A DNA stretch of 64,000 bases from Pontibacter mangrovi (GCF_006385705.1 NZ_VFRQ01000007.1:186001-250000); one strand, 5' to 3'; counted from the stretch's first letter, positions 1 to 9,327 are shown. Notes: generated by a model not told the origin, from the sequence alone. Numbers and translations are program-made.

Positions 1-2694
1 GCTGGCATAAAAGGGATTCCTGTAAGAGTGGAGCCAGGTTCTATTTTCGGCTTCACTGATGCAAACGGGAAGTACAGCGTAGCTGTAGAGCAAGCAGGCA
101 CCTACGAGTTAGCACAGGTACTGTCTTCCAGAAAGACACACTCTTACATCGAACAGCTTTCGCCAGAAGGAGCGCTACCACATACAGTAACCATACCAGC
201 AGGAGGCAGTACCGCCGCTGGCGTCAACTTCGCCAACCGCGTCACCCTCACCCCCTACCTCTCCGTCAGCGTCTCCTCCACCCGCCGCCGGCGCTGCTTC
301 GAGAGCACTACAATCGTACACTACGAAAACTCCGGCTTTGCTACGGCAACGGATGCCAAAGTATACCTAAAGCTACCGGCGGAAGTAGCGCTGCTCTCCG
401 CAGACAAGGCTTACACCCGCCTGCCCGACGGCACCTATGAATTTGCCATTGGCGACATGGAGGCCGGCCAAAAAGGCACCATCACTATTACAGATATTGT
501 TACGTGCGGCGATGAGCGCGTGCGCGGCCGCACCGTCTGCACCCGCGCCTGGATCACGCCATCCAACAACCCTCCGGCCAAACCTACTCCTACTGTTAGC
601 ATCACGGGCCGCTGCGACGCTGAAACGGGCAGGATCCGCTTCGTGATCCGCAACTCTGGCACAGCCGATATGGAGCAGCACGAGCTGTTCCGTAAGTATG
701 TGGATGGCCAGCTAGCTTCCAAAGAGCAGTTTAAACTGGCCGCCGGCGACAGCATGGTGCTGTGGGTACCTTCCATGGGCTATACCTGGCGGCTGGAGGC
801 GGATCAGCCGGAAGGCAACGGCGACAACACAATGGCCAGTGTAACAGTGGAGGCCTGCACGGATGCCAACGCAGGCACTACCTTCAGTTCCGGCCTTGTA
901 AACCTGATGCCAACAGACGACGAGGAGGCAGAGGTGTCGGAGGAGTGCGTGATGATCACAGACTCGTATGACCCGAACGACAAACTGGTGACGCCGGTAG
1001 GCAGAACCTCTGAACATTATACCTCTACCACCGCTGAGCTCAAGTATAAAATCCGCTTCCAGAACACGGGTACAGATGTGGCCTACCGCGTGGTGGTGGT
1101 AGACACGCTCTCCGAGCACCTAGACCTAAGCACGCTGCAGGTTGGGGCTGCCTCGCATGCGCACCGCCTGGAGGTGAGCGGCAAAGGCCGGCCCGTGCTT
1201 ACCTGGACCTTCGATAACATCATGCTGCCCGACAGTAATGCCAACGAGCCGGGCAGCCATGGCTACATCCAGTTCAGCATTAAGCCCAAGGCAGACCTGC
1301 CGGAGAAGACCGCCGTGGAGAACTTTGCCGATATTTTCTTCGACTATAATTCCCCTGTGCGCACTAACATTACCGTTAACCGCATCTACGACATGCCACC
1401 GGTAGTGGACGAGGCGGTGCGGGTAAACCTGGAAGATGTGCTGGCGAACCCGGTCGTCACGGCTTTTGAGCCTGCTGCGGGCAAGTTCGGCGCAGAGGTC
1501 ACGATCACGGGCAAGCGCTTTGCCGCCACAGCCTCCGACAACCAAGTATACCTGAACGGAACAGCCGCCACTGTTGTCAGCGCTACGGGTTCTGAGCTGC
1601 GCGTGCTGGTGCCGGAAGGCGCATCCACGGGTGCCCTGAAAGTTATCACCCCAGACGCGGGCGTAACGACAACGGAGATGTTTGAAGTATACCAGCCGCC
1701 GGTACTCAGTTCATTCAGCCCGGCAGAAGGCATAGCTGGCAGTACAGTAGCGCTGCAGGGACAGTATTTGAATACAAACCAGCTGCCACAAGTATACCTG
1801 GGTGACCAGCTTTGCCAGGTGAGCAGCGCTGCATCCGGAGGTCTACAAATTACCGTGCCGGCCGGGGCTACGACAGGCAAGTTTATAGTATACACCGAGG
1901 GTGGTAAGGCCGTAAATGAACAAGCCTTTAGAGTATGGCAACAGCCGGAAATCAGTGCCCTGAGCAAACGCACCGATAAAGCAGGCGCTGAGTTAAAAAT
2001 CTTTGGACGTAACTTTGCCGAGGAAGCTTCCCGAAACAAAGTATACCTGGGGCAAGCGGAGGCCACCATACTGCAAGCCACCGAGAACATGCTGCTGATA
2101 CGGATACCGGCAGCGCCAGGCGGGCAGATAAAAGTGATGACACCAGGAGGAGAAGCGCAGAGTGAGGACGTTTTTGACCTGATTCCGGCCCCAGTGCTGG
2201 TGCAAATGAAGCCAGAGAGCGGAACGGTGGGCTCTGTGGTGGAACTAAGTGGGCAGCAGTTCTTAGCGCTGGGCAGGCAAGACACGGTAAGCTTTAACGG
2301 CACCAAAGCCCGCATCCTGAGTGCCAGCCCTGAGCTGCTGAGAGTGCAAGTGCCGCGCGGCGTTAGCACCGGAAAAGTGGAAATACGGGGAGTTGGCGGT
2401 GCCGCTATAAGTATAAAGGATTTTGTGGTGCAGGAGCTGGCATTGCCCGAGTCCATTGTTATCTCACCCAACCCCAACAGCGGCAGCTTTACCATCGACC
2501 TGCAGCGCGCTGATTTTGACGTGCAGGTACTAGAAGTATACAACAACCTGGGCCAGCTGGTACTAAAGCAAGCCATAGCCGCCCCGCGCCCGGAGGCGCT
2601 GCAAGTGCAGCTGCCTACCGCACAGGCGGGCATTTACCAGCTGCGCCTGCACACTGGCCGCGGCATTTACCATTATAAACTGTATGTGCGCTAG
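1..2694 (+). CDS. Large secreted multidomain protein, 5' end outside window, T9SS sorting domain
   Basis: The frame is open from base 1 and a GTG at 28 is only an internal codon, so the true start lies upstream. Numbered from base 28, the protein has a DUF11-like repeat at about residues 330-455, then four IPT/TIG-type immunoglobulin-like modules beginning near 474, 556, 638 and 719, each with the pattern F/I-x-P-x-x-G. Residues about 807-888 form a type A type IX secretion sorting domain (SPNPNSGSF, then LGQLVL, GIYQLRL and a basic end). Such proteins cross the outer membrane through the T9SS and are released or anchored at the surface. Adhesion or polymer binding is plausible, but no catalytic domain is visible in this part. 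Within this gene Val-Tyr is nearly always written GTATAC. Confidence 0.85.
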   Translation, partial: AGIKGIPVRVEPGSIFGFTDANGKYSVAVEQAGTYELAQVLSSRKTHSYIEQLSPEGALPHTVTIPAGGSTAAGVNFANRVTLTPYLSVSVSSTRRRRCFESTTIVHYENSGFATATDAKVYLKLPAEVALLSADKAYTRLPDGTYEFAIGDMEAGQKGTITITDIVTCGDERVRGRTVCTRAWITPSNNPPAKPTPTVSITGRCDAETGRIRFVIRNSGTADMEQHELFRKYVDGQLASKEQFKLAAGDSMVLWVPSMGYTWRLEADQPEGNGDNTMASVTVEACTDANAGTTFSSGLVNLMPTDDEEAEVSEECVMITDSYDPNDKLVTPVGRTSEHYTSTTAELKYKIRFQNTGTDVAYRVVVVDTLSEHLDLSTLQVGAASHAHRLEVSGKGRPVLTWTFDNIMLPDSNANEPGSHGYIQFSIKPKADLPEKTAVENFADIFFDYNSPVRTNITVNRIYDMPPVVDEAVRVNLEDVLANPVVTAFEPAAGKFGAEVTITGKRFAATASDNQVYLNGTAATVVSATGSELRVLVPEGASTGALKVITPDAGVTTTEMFEVYQPPVLSSFSPAEGIAGSTVALQGQYLNTNQLPQVYLGDQLCQVSSAASGGLQITVPAGATTGKFIVYTEGGKAVNEQAFRVWQQPEISALSKRTDKAGAELKIFGRNFAEEASRNKVYLGQAEATILQATENMLLIRIPAAPGGQIKVMTPGGEAQSEDVFDLIPAPVLVQMKPESGTVGSVVELSGQQFLALGRQDTVSFNGTKARILSASPELLRVQVPRGVSTGKVEIRGVGGAAISIKDFVVQELALPESIVISPNPNSGSFTIDLQRADFDVQVLEVYNNLGQLVLKQAIAAPRPEALQVQLPTAQAGIYQLRLHTGRGIYHYKLYVR

Positions 2695-2775
2695 CCATAG
2701 TATAATAACTATATCGATTGAATAATGCATATGGATTGGCTCCACATTTTAATATCAGCCTAAAACCCACCCTAA

Positions 2776-2791
2776 CCCCTCCGAGGAGGGG
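2776..2791. repeat. Intergenic GC hairpin repeat, copy 1
   Basis: A short hairpin (CCCCTC, CGAG loop, GAGGGG) sits in non-coding DNA and is followed by AATTT. The same GAGGAGGGGAATTT string recurs at about 8044-8057 in another intergenic space, so this looks like a dispersed intergenic repeat family. Confidence 0.4.
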
Positions 2792-2843
2792 AATTTGCCT
2801 GCAGGTTGTAAAAAGGACTGCGCACGAACTAACTTTTAATGGT

Positions 2844-2900
2844 ACAAGTATAAAGCAGAAGGGCCGGCAAATTTTGCCGGCCCTTCTGCTTTATACTTGT
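2844..2900. terminator. Bidirectional terminator, perfect 28-bp stem
   Basis: The 57 bases are a perfect inverted repeat around base 2872. The arms contain AAGTATAAAGCAGAAGG and its complement, with the GC-rich core GCCGGC next to T/A runs. It lies between two convergent genes (the T9SS protein on + and EcsC on -), where a two-way terminator is expected. Confidence 0.75.
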
Positions 2901-2905
2901 AATGC

Positions 2906-3643
2906 TTACGCCATCAACTTTTTCTGCTCCCTCCAGCGCATGCGGTAGGCGTTTATAGCCGTATCGCACAGCTTGCCGATGAGCCTGTAATTTACAAAAG
3001 CACCCACCGGCGCGCCCACCAGCGGCAGCATTTGGGCCAGTTTAGCCAGGTCGATGTAGTCGCGGTACTCCTGCTGCAGGCTTCTCCAGTCAAACTGGTT
3101 AAGGTCTTCAGGCAAGAGTTCTTTTTGGGTCTCCCAGTCGGCCAGGCGCAGGTATACCTGGCGGCGGTGCTCTTTGGAACTGAACGCCAGCTCAAACACG
3201 TGCAACAGGAACACCCGCTCGCGATAGTCCTTCACATCGTACCCGTAAAGCGCCGCAACATCATAGAGCATCTTCAGCTTCAGGCCCAGTAGCAACGGGA
3301 AGTCTACCAAACCCAGCAGTATGCCGCCTGCGCCCGTTACACCGCCCTCTGCCGCCGCAGCCTGTTGGTAATACTTGCCCTGTTGCCGCACCTGCGTCTC
3401 CCGCTCTTCCAGCGGCGCCTGCACCAAAGGTTGCGGGGCAATGTAATCTGCCCCAAACAGTACGCCCTGTATCATCTGCTTAATAGCCGAAGTCAGCGCC
3501 TGGTGCACCTTCTCAGGGATGTAGCTGTTGAGCCTGACCTGGGCCTTGCGAGAAATGTTATCAAACGCCGAGGGTTCACGCAGCATCTCGTGCTGCCACC
3601 GCTGCAGCTCGTACAACGCTTGTGCTTCGTAGGGAGTAGGCAT
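2906..3643 (-). CDS. EcsC family protein
   Basis: The 245-residue protein matches the EcsC family (named from the Bacillus ecs locus) in overall length and in its central glycine-rich hydrophobic segment (GGVTGAGGILLGLVDFPLLLGLKLKML, roughly residues 100-126), followed by YGYDVKDYRERVFLL, a pattern typical of the family. The biochemical role of EcsC is unknown; it is usually described as membrane-associated. The gene stands alone on the minus strand, downstream of the Mla operon but separated from it by a strong terminator at 3694-3729, so it probably has its own promoter in the short gap before the hairpin. Confidence 0.8.
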   Translation of the reverse strand: MPTPYEAQALYELQRWQHEMLREPSAFDNISRKAQVRLNSYIPEKVHQALTSAIKQMIQGVLFGADYIAPQPLVQAPLEERETQVRQQGKYYQQAAAAEGGVTGAGGILLGLVDFPLLLGLKLKMLYDVAALYGYDVKDYRERVFLLHVFELAFSSKEHRRQVYLRLADWETQKELLPEDLNQFDWRSLQQEYRDYIDLAKLAQMLPLVGAPVGAFVNYRLIGKLCDTAINAYRMRWREQKKLMA

Positions 3644-3693
3644 GATCTGGCAAGAGCTAAAAGGTTAAAAGTCGGTTCGCTACTCAAGGAATA

Positions 3694-3729
3694 AAGTATA
3701 AAAGCTGGTCCGCGCCAGCTTTTATACTT
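3694..3729 (-). terminator. Terminator of the mla operon
   Basis: A perfect 15-bp stem (3694-3708 with 3715-3729, loop TCCGCG) built on AAGTATAAAAGCTGG and its complement. It overlaps the stop codon of the MlaD gene and is A/T-rich at both outer ends. Confidence 0.7.
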
Positions 3730-4777
3730 ACTGATTCTCCTGCTCCACAGGCTGCTGAGCAGGCAACTGCTGCTGTTCCTGCTGCTGTTCCTGCGCCTCT
3801 TCGGCGGCTTTGCGCTCTGCCTTCTCTTGCTTTCTAAAGAAGCCCCGCAGCAGGAAGTTGCTCTGCAAGGCTTCCATGTTCTCGTCAAACTTCTGGGAAC
3901 TGGTTTCCAGGTTCTGCATGGTGTTTTGCAGCTGCCGCGCAAAGTTCGGGTCGTTTAGCAGCACGCCTACCGCATTGCTATCGTTGTTGAACTTGCTGCT
4001 GGCCTGCTGCAGGTTTTGCGCCATCTCAGAAGCCGACTGCGTGGCTTTCTCCAGCTCCGCCATCGACGTCTCCAGGCTATTGAAGACCGTCGTATCCGTT
4101 AAAAGCTCGTTGGCAAGGCTACCCTGCGTGTTTAGCTTGTTGGTGAAACGGCTCAGGTCGCGGGAAGCGCGCACGGCATTTTGGGAGGTGCTCTCCAGGC
4201 TGGCCACCATACTTTTAAAATCCTGGGCCAGGGTTGAGTCTTTCAGCAGCGTGCCGATCGTGCCCTCGCCCCGCACCAGCCTGTCACTTATCTCGCTGAA
4301 GTTGCCGGTAATCGTAGCCAGGTTCTTGTTGTTCTCCTGCAGCGTCTTCATAATGTCGTCGGTGTTCAGGTTTGCCTCTGAGGCCAGCATGTCGCCGTCC
4401 TTCACGGGCTTGGCGGCGGCCGATCCCCCAAAAATCTCAATGATCCTGTTACCGATCAGGCTCTCGGAGCTGATGCGCGCCTTGGAGTTCTGGCGGATAT
4501 ACTTCTGTGACGACTTTTCGATGTTCATCACCACCTGCACCTGCGACTCGCCATAAAAGCCGATCGATTTGACCGTGCCGATCTTCACGCCCGAAAACCA
4601 CACGTTGTTTCCATCTTTCAGGCCCTCCACATCATCAAAAACAGTACTGACGGTTATGCTTTCTATAAACTTCTTCTGCTGGCCGCCCAGCGTCAGTATA
4701 CCGATCACAAAGATGATGATGGCGATCAGGACGAAAATCCCGACCATGATGGAGCGCTTATTTTCTGCCGTATTCAT
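3728..4777 (-). CDS. mlaD: MlaD family (MCE domain) lipid-transport protein
   Basis: The 349-residue protein has one N-terminal membrane helix (about residues 10-30), then an MCE domain at about 38-115 (TVSTVFDDVEGLKDGNNVWFSG, GVKIGTVKSIGF), the substrate-binding part of phospholipid ABC transporters. After this comes a long alpha-helical region rich in Ser, Thr, Asn and Gln, and a low-complexity Glu/Gln tail. It is the third gene of an operon with the MlaF-type ATPase and MlaE-type permease, so it very likely forms the periplasmic ring that binds lipid and docks on the permease in the inner membrane. The helical tail could span the periplasm, as in other long MCE proteins. Confidence 0.88.
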   Translation of the reverse strand: MNTAENKRSIMVGIFVLIAIIIFVIGILTLGGQQKKFIESITVSTVFDDVEGLKDGNNVWFSGVKIGTVKSIGFYGESQVQVVMNIEKSSQKYIRQNSKARISSESLIGNRIIEIFGGSAAAKPVKDGDMLASEANLNTDDIMKTLQENNKNLATITGNFSEISDRLVRGEGTIGTLLKDSTLAQDFKSMVASLESTSQNAVRASRDLSRFTNKLNTQGSLANELLTDTTVFNSLETSMAELEKATQSASEMAQNLQQASSKFNNDSNAVGVLLNDPNFARQLQNTMQNLETSSQKFDENMEALQSNFLLRGFFRKQEKAERKAAEEAQEQQQEQQQLPAQQPVEQENQ

Positions 4778-4780
4778 TCG

Positions 4781-5560
4781 TTAATTTACAAAGTTGTAGT
4801 CGTAAAACATCTTAACCCGCTCGTCGTCAGAGCTAAACACCTCCTCAAAGGTACCCTCGCGTTTAAACTGCCCATCCAGCAGCATCACCATGCGGTCGCC
4901 TACCGAGCGGGCACAGGTCAGGTCGTGGGTAATGATGATGGCGGAGGTGTTAAACCGCTCCTGCACGTCATTTATCAGCGAATTAATCTCTATACAAGTA
5001 ATCGGGTCGAGGCCCGCCGTTGGCTCATCGTACAGCATGATCTCAGGCTTAAGAATAAGCGTGCGGGCAATACCGATGCGCTTGCGTTGCCCACCCGATA
5101 ATTCAGAAGGCATTTGGTTGGCCGTTTGCAGCAGTCCCACCGCATCCAGCACAAAGTGGATGGCTTGGTCACGCTCTGCGCGGGTCATACTTTTGGCATG
5201 CCGTATCAGCGGAAACTCCAGGTTCTCGTAAACCGTCATACTATCATACAGGGCGCTGTTCTGAAACGAGAACCCCACTTTCAGGCGCAGCTTGTCCAGC
5301 TCTTTGGAGTTCAGCTTGTCTACCTCTTTGCCCAGCACCTTCACCATACCCTCGTCCGGGCTCAGCAGTCCGGCTATTATTTTGATGAGCACTGATTTTC
5401 CGGTTCCGGACCGGCCCAGCACCACCAGGTTCTCGCCCTGGAACAGGTCCAGGTTCACCCCCTTCAGCACCTCAAAATCATCAAACGCCTTCTTCAGCCC
5501 CCTGATTTCAATAACCTTATTCTCCCGGTTTATATTTGGATTTGTCTTCTTTAAACTCAT
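4781..5560 (-). CDS. mlaF: ABC transporter ATP-binding protein, MlaF type
   Basis: The 259-residue ATPase shows Walker A (GRSGTGKS, near residue 51), the ABC signature LSGGQRKRIGIARTL, Walker B followed by DEPTAGLDP, and the switch His in ITHDL. Length and context fit MlaF, the cytoplasmic ATPase that powers retrograde lipid transport with MlaE and MlaD. Only 3 bases separate it from the MCE gene downstream and 2 from the permease upstream, so the three are translated from one message. Confidence 0.9.
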   Translation of the reverse strand: MSLKKTNPNINRENKVIEIRGLKKAFDDFEVLKGVNLDLFQGENLVVLGRSGTGKSVLIKIIAGLLSPDEGMVKVLGKEVDKLNSKELDKLRLKVGFSFQNSALYDSMTVYENLEFPLIRHAKSMTRAERDQAIHFVLDAVGLLQTANQMPSELSGGQRKRIGIARTLILKPEIMLYDEPTAGLDPITCIEINSLINDVQERFNTSAIIITHDLTCARSVGDRMVMLLDGQFKREGTFEEVFSSDDERVKMFYDYNFVN

Positions 5561-5562
5561 TC

Positions 5563-6378
5563 CTACATTGCTCTAAACAAGTTGATTACCTGCAGGGCCA
5601 ACAGCTCCTCTATAAACACGAGGAACATGGCCGTTACCACCGAGGAGTTTGCCGCCTTGCCCACGCCCTCTGTGCCTTTGGAGGAATAATAGCCTTTGTA
5701 GCAGCCCACCATGCCAATCGTGAAGCCGAAGATAAAGGTCTTGATGATGGACGAGAAGATATCCAGGAACGAAATGGCCTCGAACACCTGCGTAAAATAG
5801 GTCGTGAAGCTGGTCAGTTCGTTTTGGTGCACGTTGAGGTAAGCGCCCAGCAGGCCCACCAGCACGGTATAAATAGAGAGCGCCGGTACCATAAACGTAG
5901 TGGCCAGCACCCGCGTCACGACCAGAAAGTTAAACGGGTTGGTGGCCGAAACCTCCATGGCATCTATCTGTTCGGTAACGCGCATAGACCCCAGCTCCGC
6001 GCCAATGTTAGACCCCACCCGACCTGCGGCAATAATGGCGGTTACCAGCGGCGCCAGCGCCCGCACAATGGCAATAGAGACCAGCGACGGCAGCCAGGAC
6101 GCTGCCCCAAACTCAGAAAGCGAAGGCCTGGACTGATTTGTGAAAACTATGCCGATGATGAAACCTGTTAGCGAAATGAGCGGCAGCGACCGCACCCCCA
6201 CCTCATAGCACTGGCGTATGACCTCCTTTATCTCATAGGGCGGCACAAACACTTCCTTAAAAAAGCGGACATGGAAAAGGTAGATCTTGTGCAGCTCCAG
6301 AAAAATCCTGTCGAGCCGACGGGTCGTTACATACCTGCGCCTTCTTTCCGGTTCCGCACTTCTTTGTTTTACTCCCAT
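5563..6378 (-). CDS. mlaE: ABC transporter permease, MlaE type
   Basis: A 271-residue integral membrane protein of the MlaE/permease family (PF02405). It has the conserved SLPLISLTGFIIGIVFTNQ segment and the AAGRVGSNIGAELGSMRVTEQIDAMEVSATNPF stretch that contains the coupling and E-Q-I-D-A motifs of the family, with about five to six membrane spans. A basic N-terminal extension precedes the first helix. It is the first gene of the operon; a TAnnTTTG-type box lies upstream at 6430-6437 on the minus strand. Confidence 0.9.
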   Translation of the reverse strand: MGVKQRSAEPERRRRYVTTRRLDRIFLELHKIYLFHVRFFKEVFVPPYEIKEVIRQCYEVGVRSLPLISLTGFIIGIVFTNQSRPSLSEFGAASWLPSLVSIAIVRALAPLVTAIIAAGRVGSNIGAELGSMRVTEQIDAMEVSATNPFNFLVVTRVLATTFMVPALSIYTVLVGLLGAYLNVHQNELTSFTTYFTQVFEAISFLDIFSSIIKTFIFGFTIGMVGCYKGYYSSKGTEGVGKAANSSVVTAMFLVFIEELLALQVINLFRAM

Positions 6379-6701
6379 TAAGTAGTCTTATTCTGGATTT
6401 GCAGCAAACTAATCAAGTATAAACTTACACAAAGCTAAATTAAGTATTTTAAATATTGTTCGCTGCTTACGTGTTTACGGTTATTCCTATACGCCTTTTA
6501 AAGCAGACAGTGTTCTGATTGTGCCAATTAAAATATTTTACTGCTTTAATATGGGCCAGAAGTTTTGCCTTAAACGAGCCGCATCAGCGCACTAATACTT
6601 CCTGCTTCTTCATCCTGAAGTATAAATCTCCGTAAAACAGCAGCAATCGGCTTGACTGATGCACCCGAATTAACTATACTTAAAGACACAAAAATAAAAC
6701 T
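6379..6701. promoter_or_regulatory. Divergent intergenic region between mla operon and sigma-54 regulator
   Basis: About 320 AT-rich bases without a gene. On the minus strand TAGCTTTG at 6437-6430 matches the Bacteroidota -7 consensus TAnnTTTG and could start the mla operon, although no TTG is seen at the right distance. On the plus strand no convincing promoter for the response regulator was found. Confidence 0.4.
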
Positions 6702-7868
6702 ATGCCCAAAATACTGATCATTGACGACGAGAAGGCTATCCGGAGCACCCTAAAGGAGATCCTCGAGTTCGAAAACTATACTGTAGATGAGGCCGAAGAC
6801 GGCGAAAAGGGGCTGCAGCTGCTTGGCAAAACCAAGTATGATGCTGTGCTCTGCGACATAAAAATGCCCGGCATGGACGGCATTGAAGTACTGGAGAAGG
6901 CACAGGAAACCAACCCTGACTCACCCTTCATCATGATCTCGGCTCACGGCACCATCGATACGGCCGTGGAGGCTACCAAAAAAGGCGCCTACGATTTTCT
7001 GCAGAAGCCACCGGACCTCAACCGCCTGCTGGTTACCGTGCGCAACGCCCTCGACAAATCGAACCTGGTTACGGAGACGAAGATCCTGAAGAAGAAAATC
7101 TCTAAGACCTACGAAATGGTCGGCTCCTCTCCTGCCCTTACCCGCGTAAAGCAGGCCATAGAGAAAGTGGCTCCGACCGATGCCCGCGTGCTGATTACCG
7201 GCCCTAACGGCTCGGGCAAGGAATTGGTGGCGCGTGCCATACACGAACACAGCAACCGTAGCGGCGGGCCTTTGGTGGAGGTAAACTGCGCCGCCATCCC
7301 AAGTGAGCTGATCGAGAGCGAGCTATTTGGCCATGAAAAGGGTTCGTTCACGTCGGCGGTAAAGCAACGCATTGGCAAGTTTGAGCAGGCCAACGGCGGC
7401 ACCCTGTTTTTGGATGAGGTGGGCGACATGAGCCTGTCGGCGCAGGCGAAGGTGCTGCGGGCACTGCAGGAGCACAAGATCACACGCGTAGGCGGTGACA
7501 AGGACATTCAAGTGGATGTTCGCGTGGTGGCGGCAACCAACAAAAACCTGCTGGAGGAGATTGAGCACAAGAACTTCCGCGAGGACTTGTACCACCGCCT
7601 CGGCGTAATCCTGATCCATGTGCCGCCGCTCAACGACCGCCGCGAGGATATTCCGGACCTGGTGCAGAAGTTTCTGAATGACATAGCCAATGATTACGGC
7701 AACAAGCCCAAGTCTATTACACCGGAGGCACTGGAATACCTGAAAGGCCTGGACTGGCGCGGCAATGTGCGGGAGTTGCGCAACGTGGTGGAGCGCCTAG
7801 TTATCATGAGCGGATCTGAAATCACAGCCGAGGATGCCAAAGCCTATGCACGTCCGGTAGTGGCTTAA
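6702..7868 (+). CDS. Sigma-54-dependent response regulator without C-terminal DNA-binding domain
   Basis: The 388 residues hold a receiver domain (acidic pair DDE near 8-10, phospho-acceptor D52 in DIKMPGMDG) and an AAA+ sigma-54 activator domain (Walker A GPNGSGKE, Walker B LFLDEVGD, arginine-finger region). The loop that contacts sigma-54 reads GSFTSA instead of the usual GAFTGA. The protein stops soon after the AAA+ C-terminal helices, about 60-80 residues short of a typical NtrC, and no Fis-type HTH is visible. It probably activates sigma-54 RNA polymerase from solution or through a partner. No histidine kinase gene is adjacent. A terminator follows. Confidence 0.88.
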   Translation: MPKILIIDDEKAIRSTLKEILEFENYTVDEAEDGEKGLQLLGKTKYDAVLCDIKMPGMDGIEVLEKAQETNPDSPFIMISAHGTIDTAVEATKKGAYDFLQKPPDLNRLLVTVRNALDKSNLVTETKILKKKISKTYEMVGSSPALTRVKQAIEKVAPTDARVLITGPNGSGKELVARAIHEHSNRSGGPLVEVNCAAIPSELIESELFGHEKGSFTSAVKQRIGKFEQANGGTLFLDEVGDMSLSAQAKVLRALQEHKITRVGGDKDIQVDVRVVAATNKNLLEEIEHKNFREDLYHRLGVILIHVPPLNDRREDIPDLVQKFLNDIANDYGNKPKSITPEALEYLKGLDWRGNVRELRNVVERLVIMSGSEITAEDAKAYARPVVA

Positions 7869-7896
7869 GCTTCAAACAGATTTATTCATCAGAAGG

Positions 7897-7927
7897 AGCC
7901 CTGGCAAATTTTGCCGGGGCTTTTTTA
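7897..7927 (+). terminator. Terminator after the response regulator
   Basis: A stem AGCCCTGGCAAA / TTTGCCGGGGCT with one G-U pair is followed by six T residues, 28 bases after the stop codon. Confidence 0.8.
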
Positions 7928-8380
7928 TACTTACTCCTCAAGGTTTTTTTCTAGAACATGATGGCGCAGTTCATCCAAGGCGTTGTAAACCCATTTCTGA
8001 GAGCTAGGCTCGATAGCTCAAAACTCGCGTTTTGGCTAGCCCAGAGGAGGGGAATTTAACCTCACTCCTGCCCTCTCCTAAGAACAGGAGAAGGAGTTCA
8101 TTTCTAGCTACGTCAGCGGTAATTATCGAATCTAATCCCACCCTTTGGGTAGGGGAAGGGCCTCCCGCCCTTGGAGGGCACCAAAGCCAGAAGTGAAACA
8201 GTAGCCTTTGCAAGACAGAGGATGAACAGGAGCTGGAAAGGTTAGCCAGGATCCAGTTAAAAAAGCGGCAAAAAAGGCATAAGCGGACGCTTGCCCCAAA
8301 ATTAGTGTTTGTTTAGATATACAGGTTGACACTGCGAAATACGTCGGGGTCTTTAACTTGCGCCATGAAATTCCCAAAAA
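7928..8380. other. Non-coding stretch with degenerate GC-rich repeats
   Basis: About 450 bases without a convincing gene. It contains GAGGAGGGGAATTT (about 8044-8057), also present near 2783, and nearby mirror-like runs such as CCCTCTCCTAAGAACAGGAGAAGG and GGAAGGGCCTCCCGCCCTTGG. These look like remnants of an intergenic repeat family rather than genes; the short open frames here have no recognisable content. Confidence 0.4.
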
Positions 8381-9295
8381 CTACTTCCGCTTAAGCATGC
8401 AGCACTGTTTATACTTTTTGCCACTGCCACAGGGACATGGTTCATTTCGGCCGATGCGCTTGCCGTAAGGATTAAGCAGCTGCTTGAAATTGATCCGGAA
8501 ACGGCGCTTTGGATTTTGGTCGAACACCTGGGTTAGCAGCTTGTACAGCTCAGGGTGTTTTTCAGCTAGCTGGTCTGGCTTTTCGAAGAAATACTCTGTC
8601 ACGACGGCAAAGAACTCGGCCTCGCTGGTAGCGCCGTATACATCAATGTCGGACTTTCCCTGCCTTATCTTTTTGATCTTGCGGTACATGAGCTCCTGCC
8701 AGGGCTGTACCAGTTCTTCCGGCAAATAGGCTGCGGGCGTCCCGTCAATTTCGCCGTCTGCCTGGTCCAGCATGTGCGCGAACTCATGTATGCCTACGTT
8801 CTTGCGGTCAGCCATGTCGTTAAAGCCTCGCTCCAGGGCAGGCTTGGACAGGGTAACATAGTGGTCGTTCTGAAACGGGTTCACGCGGCCCAACACTTCA
8901 CTGACGGCTTCGCTCTTTTCGTCCTTATACTTTTTTATACTTCCCGGAAACACCAGCACCTCGCCCAGGTGGCGGTACTCCCAATCGCGGAAGCCGAAGA
9001 TGGGAATGATGGCGCTGGAAGCCACCAGCACCTTCGTCAGGTCATCTACCTCCACATCGATCCCCGTAATGCGCTTTTCCGACAGAAAGAGCTGCAGCAT
9101 TTTCTCGAAGCGCCGCTTTTCTTCCTCTGTTTTCAAAGTATGGTAAAAGCCCACACGGTCCTGCAGGATCTTACGCCATGCTGCCGGAAATTCTGCATGC
9201 AGCACCTGCCTGCGGTGACGCTTCTGCCGGGTAGCCCAGCGATAGAAAAAATAGGCTACTAGGGCCACAAAAAGTATAAAGGCAAGATATCCCAT
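8381..9295 (-). CDS. mtfA: Zinc-dependent peptidase, MtfA family (M90), with SEC-C tail
   Basis: The 304-residue protein begins with a membrane helix (residues 2-17, Phe/Ala/Leu-rich), then a basic stretch, then the MtfA/M90 fold with the metalloprotease motif HEFAH (about residue 165) followed by LDQADGEIDG. In Enterobacteria MtfA is a cytosolic peptidase that binds the repressor Mlc. The last about 25 residues form a SEC-C zinc motif (EPCPCGSGKKYKQCC), not part of E. coli MtfA. The N-terminal anchor and the SEC-C tail suggest a membrane-bound peptidase with a zinc-finger adaptor. The start just after the divergent gap fits the membrane helix. Confidence 0.85.
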   Translation of the reverse strand: MGYLAFILFVALVAYFFYRWATRQKRHRRQVLHAEFPAAWRKILQDRVGFYHTLKTEEEKRRFEKMLQLFLSEKRITGIDVEVDDLTKVLVASSAIIPIFGFRDWEYRHLGEVLVFPGSIKKYKDEKSEAVSEVLGRVNPFQNDHYVTLSKPALERGFNDMADRKNVGIHEFAHMLDQADGEIDGTPAAYLPEELVQPWQELMYRKIKKIRQGKSDIDVYGATSEAEFFAVVTEYFFEKPDQLAEKHPELYKLLTQVFDQNPKRRFRINFKQLLNPYGKRIGRNEPCPCGSGKKYKQCCMLKRK

Positions 9296-9327
9296 GGGCA
9301 GGTTAAACGGAAGAATACAGAAAAAGA

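Noticed and set aside
1386..2633. 415-residue minus-strand frame
   Set aside because: It is the shadow of the T9SS protein gene; its sequence is Ser/Pro/Arg rich without domains.
2718..2948. 76-residue plus-strand frame
   Set aside because: It crosses a repeat, a perfect terminator palindrome and the end of the EcsC gene.
7868..8000. Small gene downstream of the sigma-54 regulator
   Set aside because: The region starts with a terminator and shows no frame longer than chance.
8004..8377. Short minus-strand frames of 69 and 81 residues
   Set aside because: They lie in degenerate intergenic repeats; no sensible protein features.
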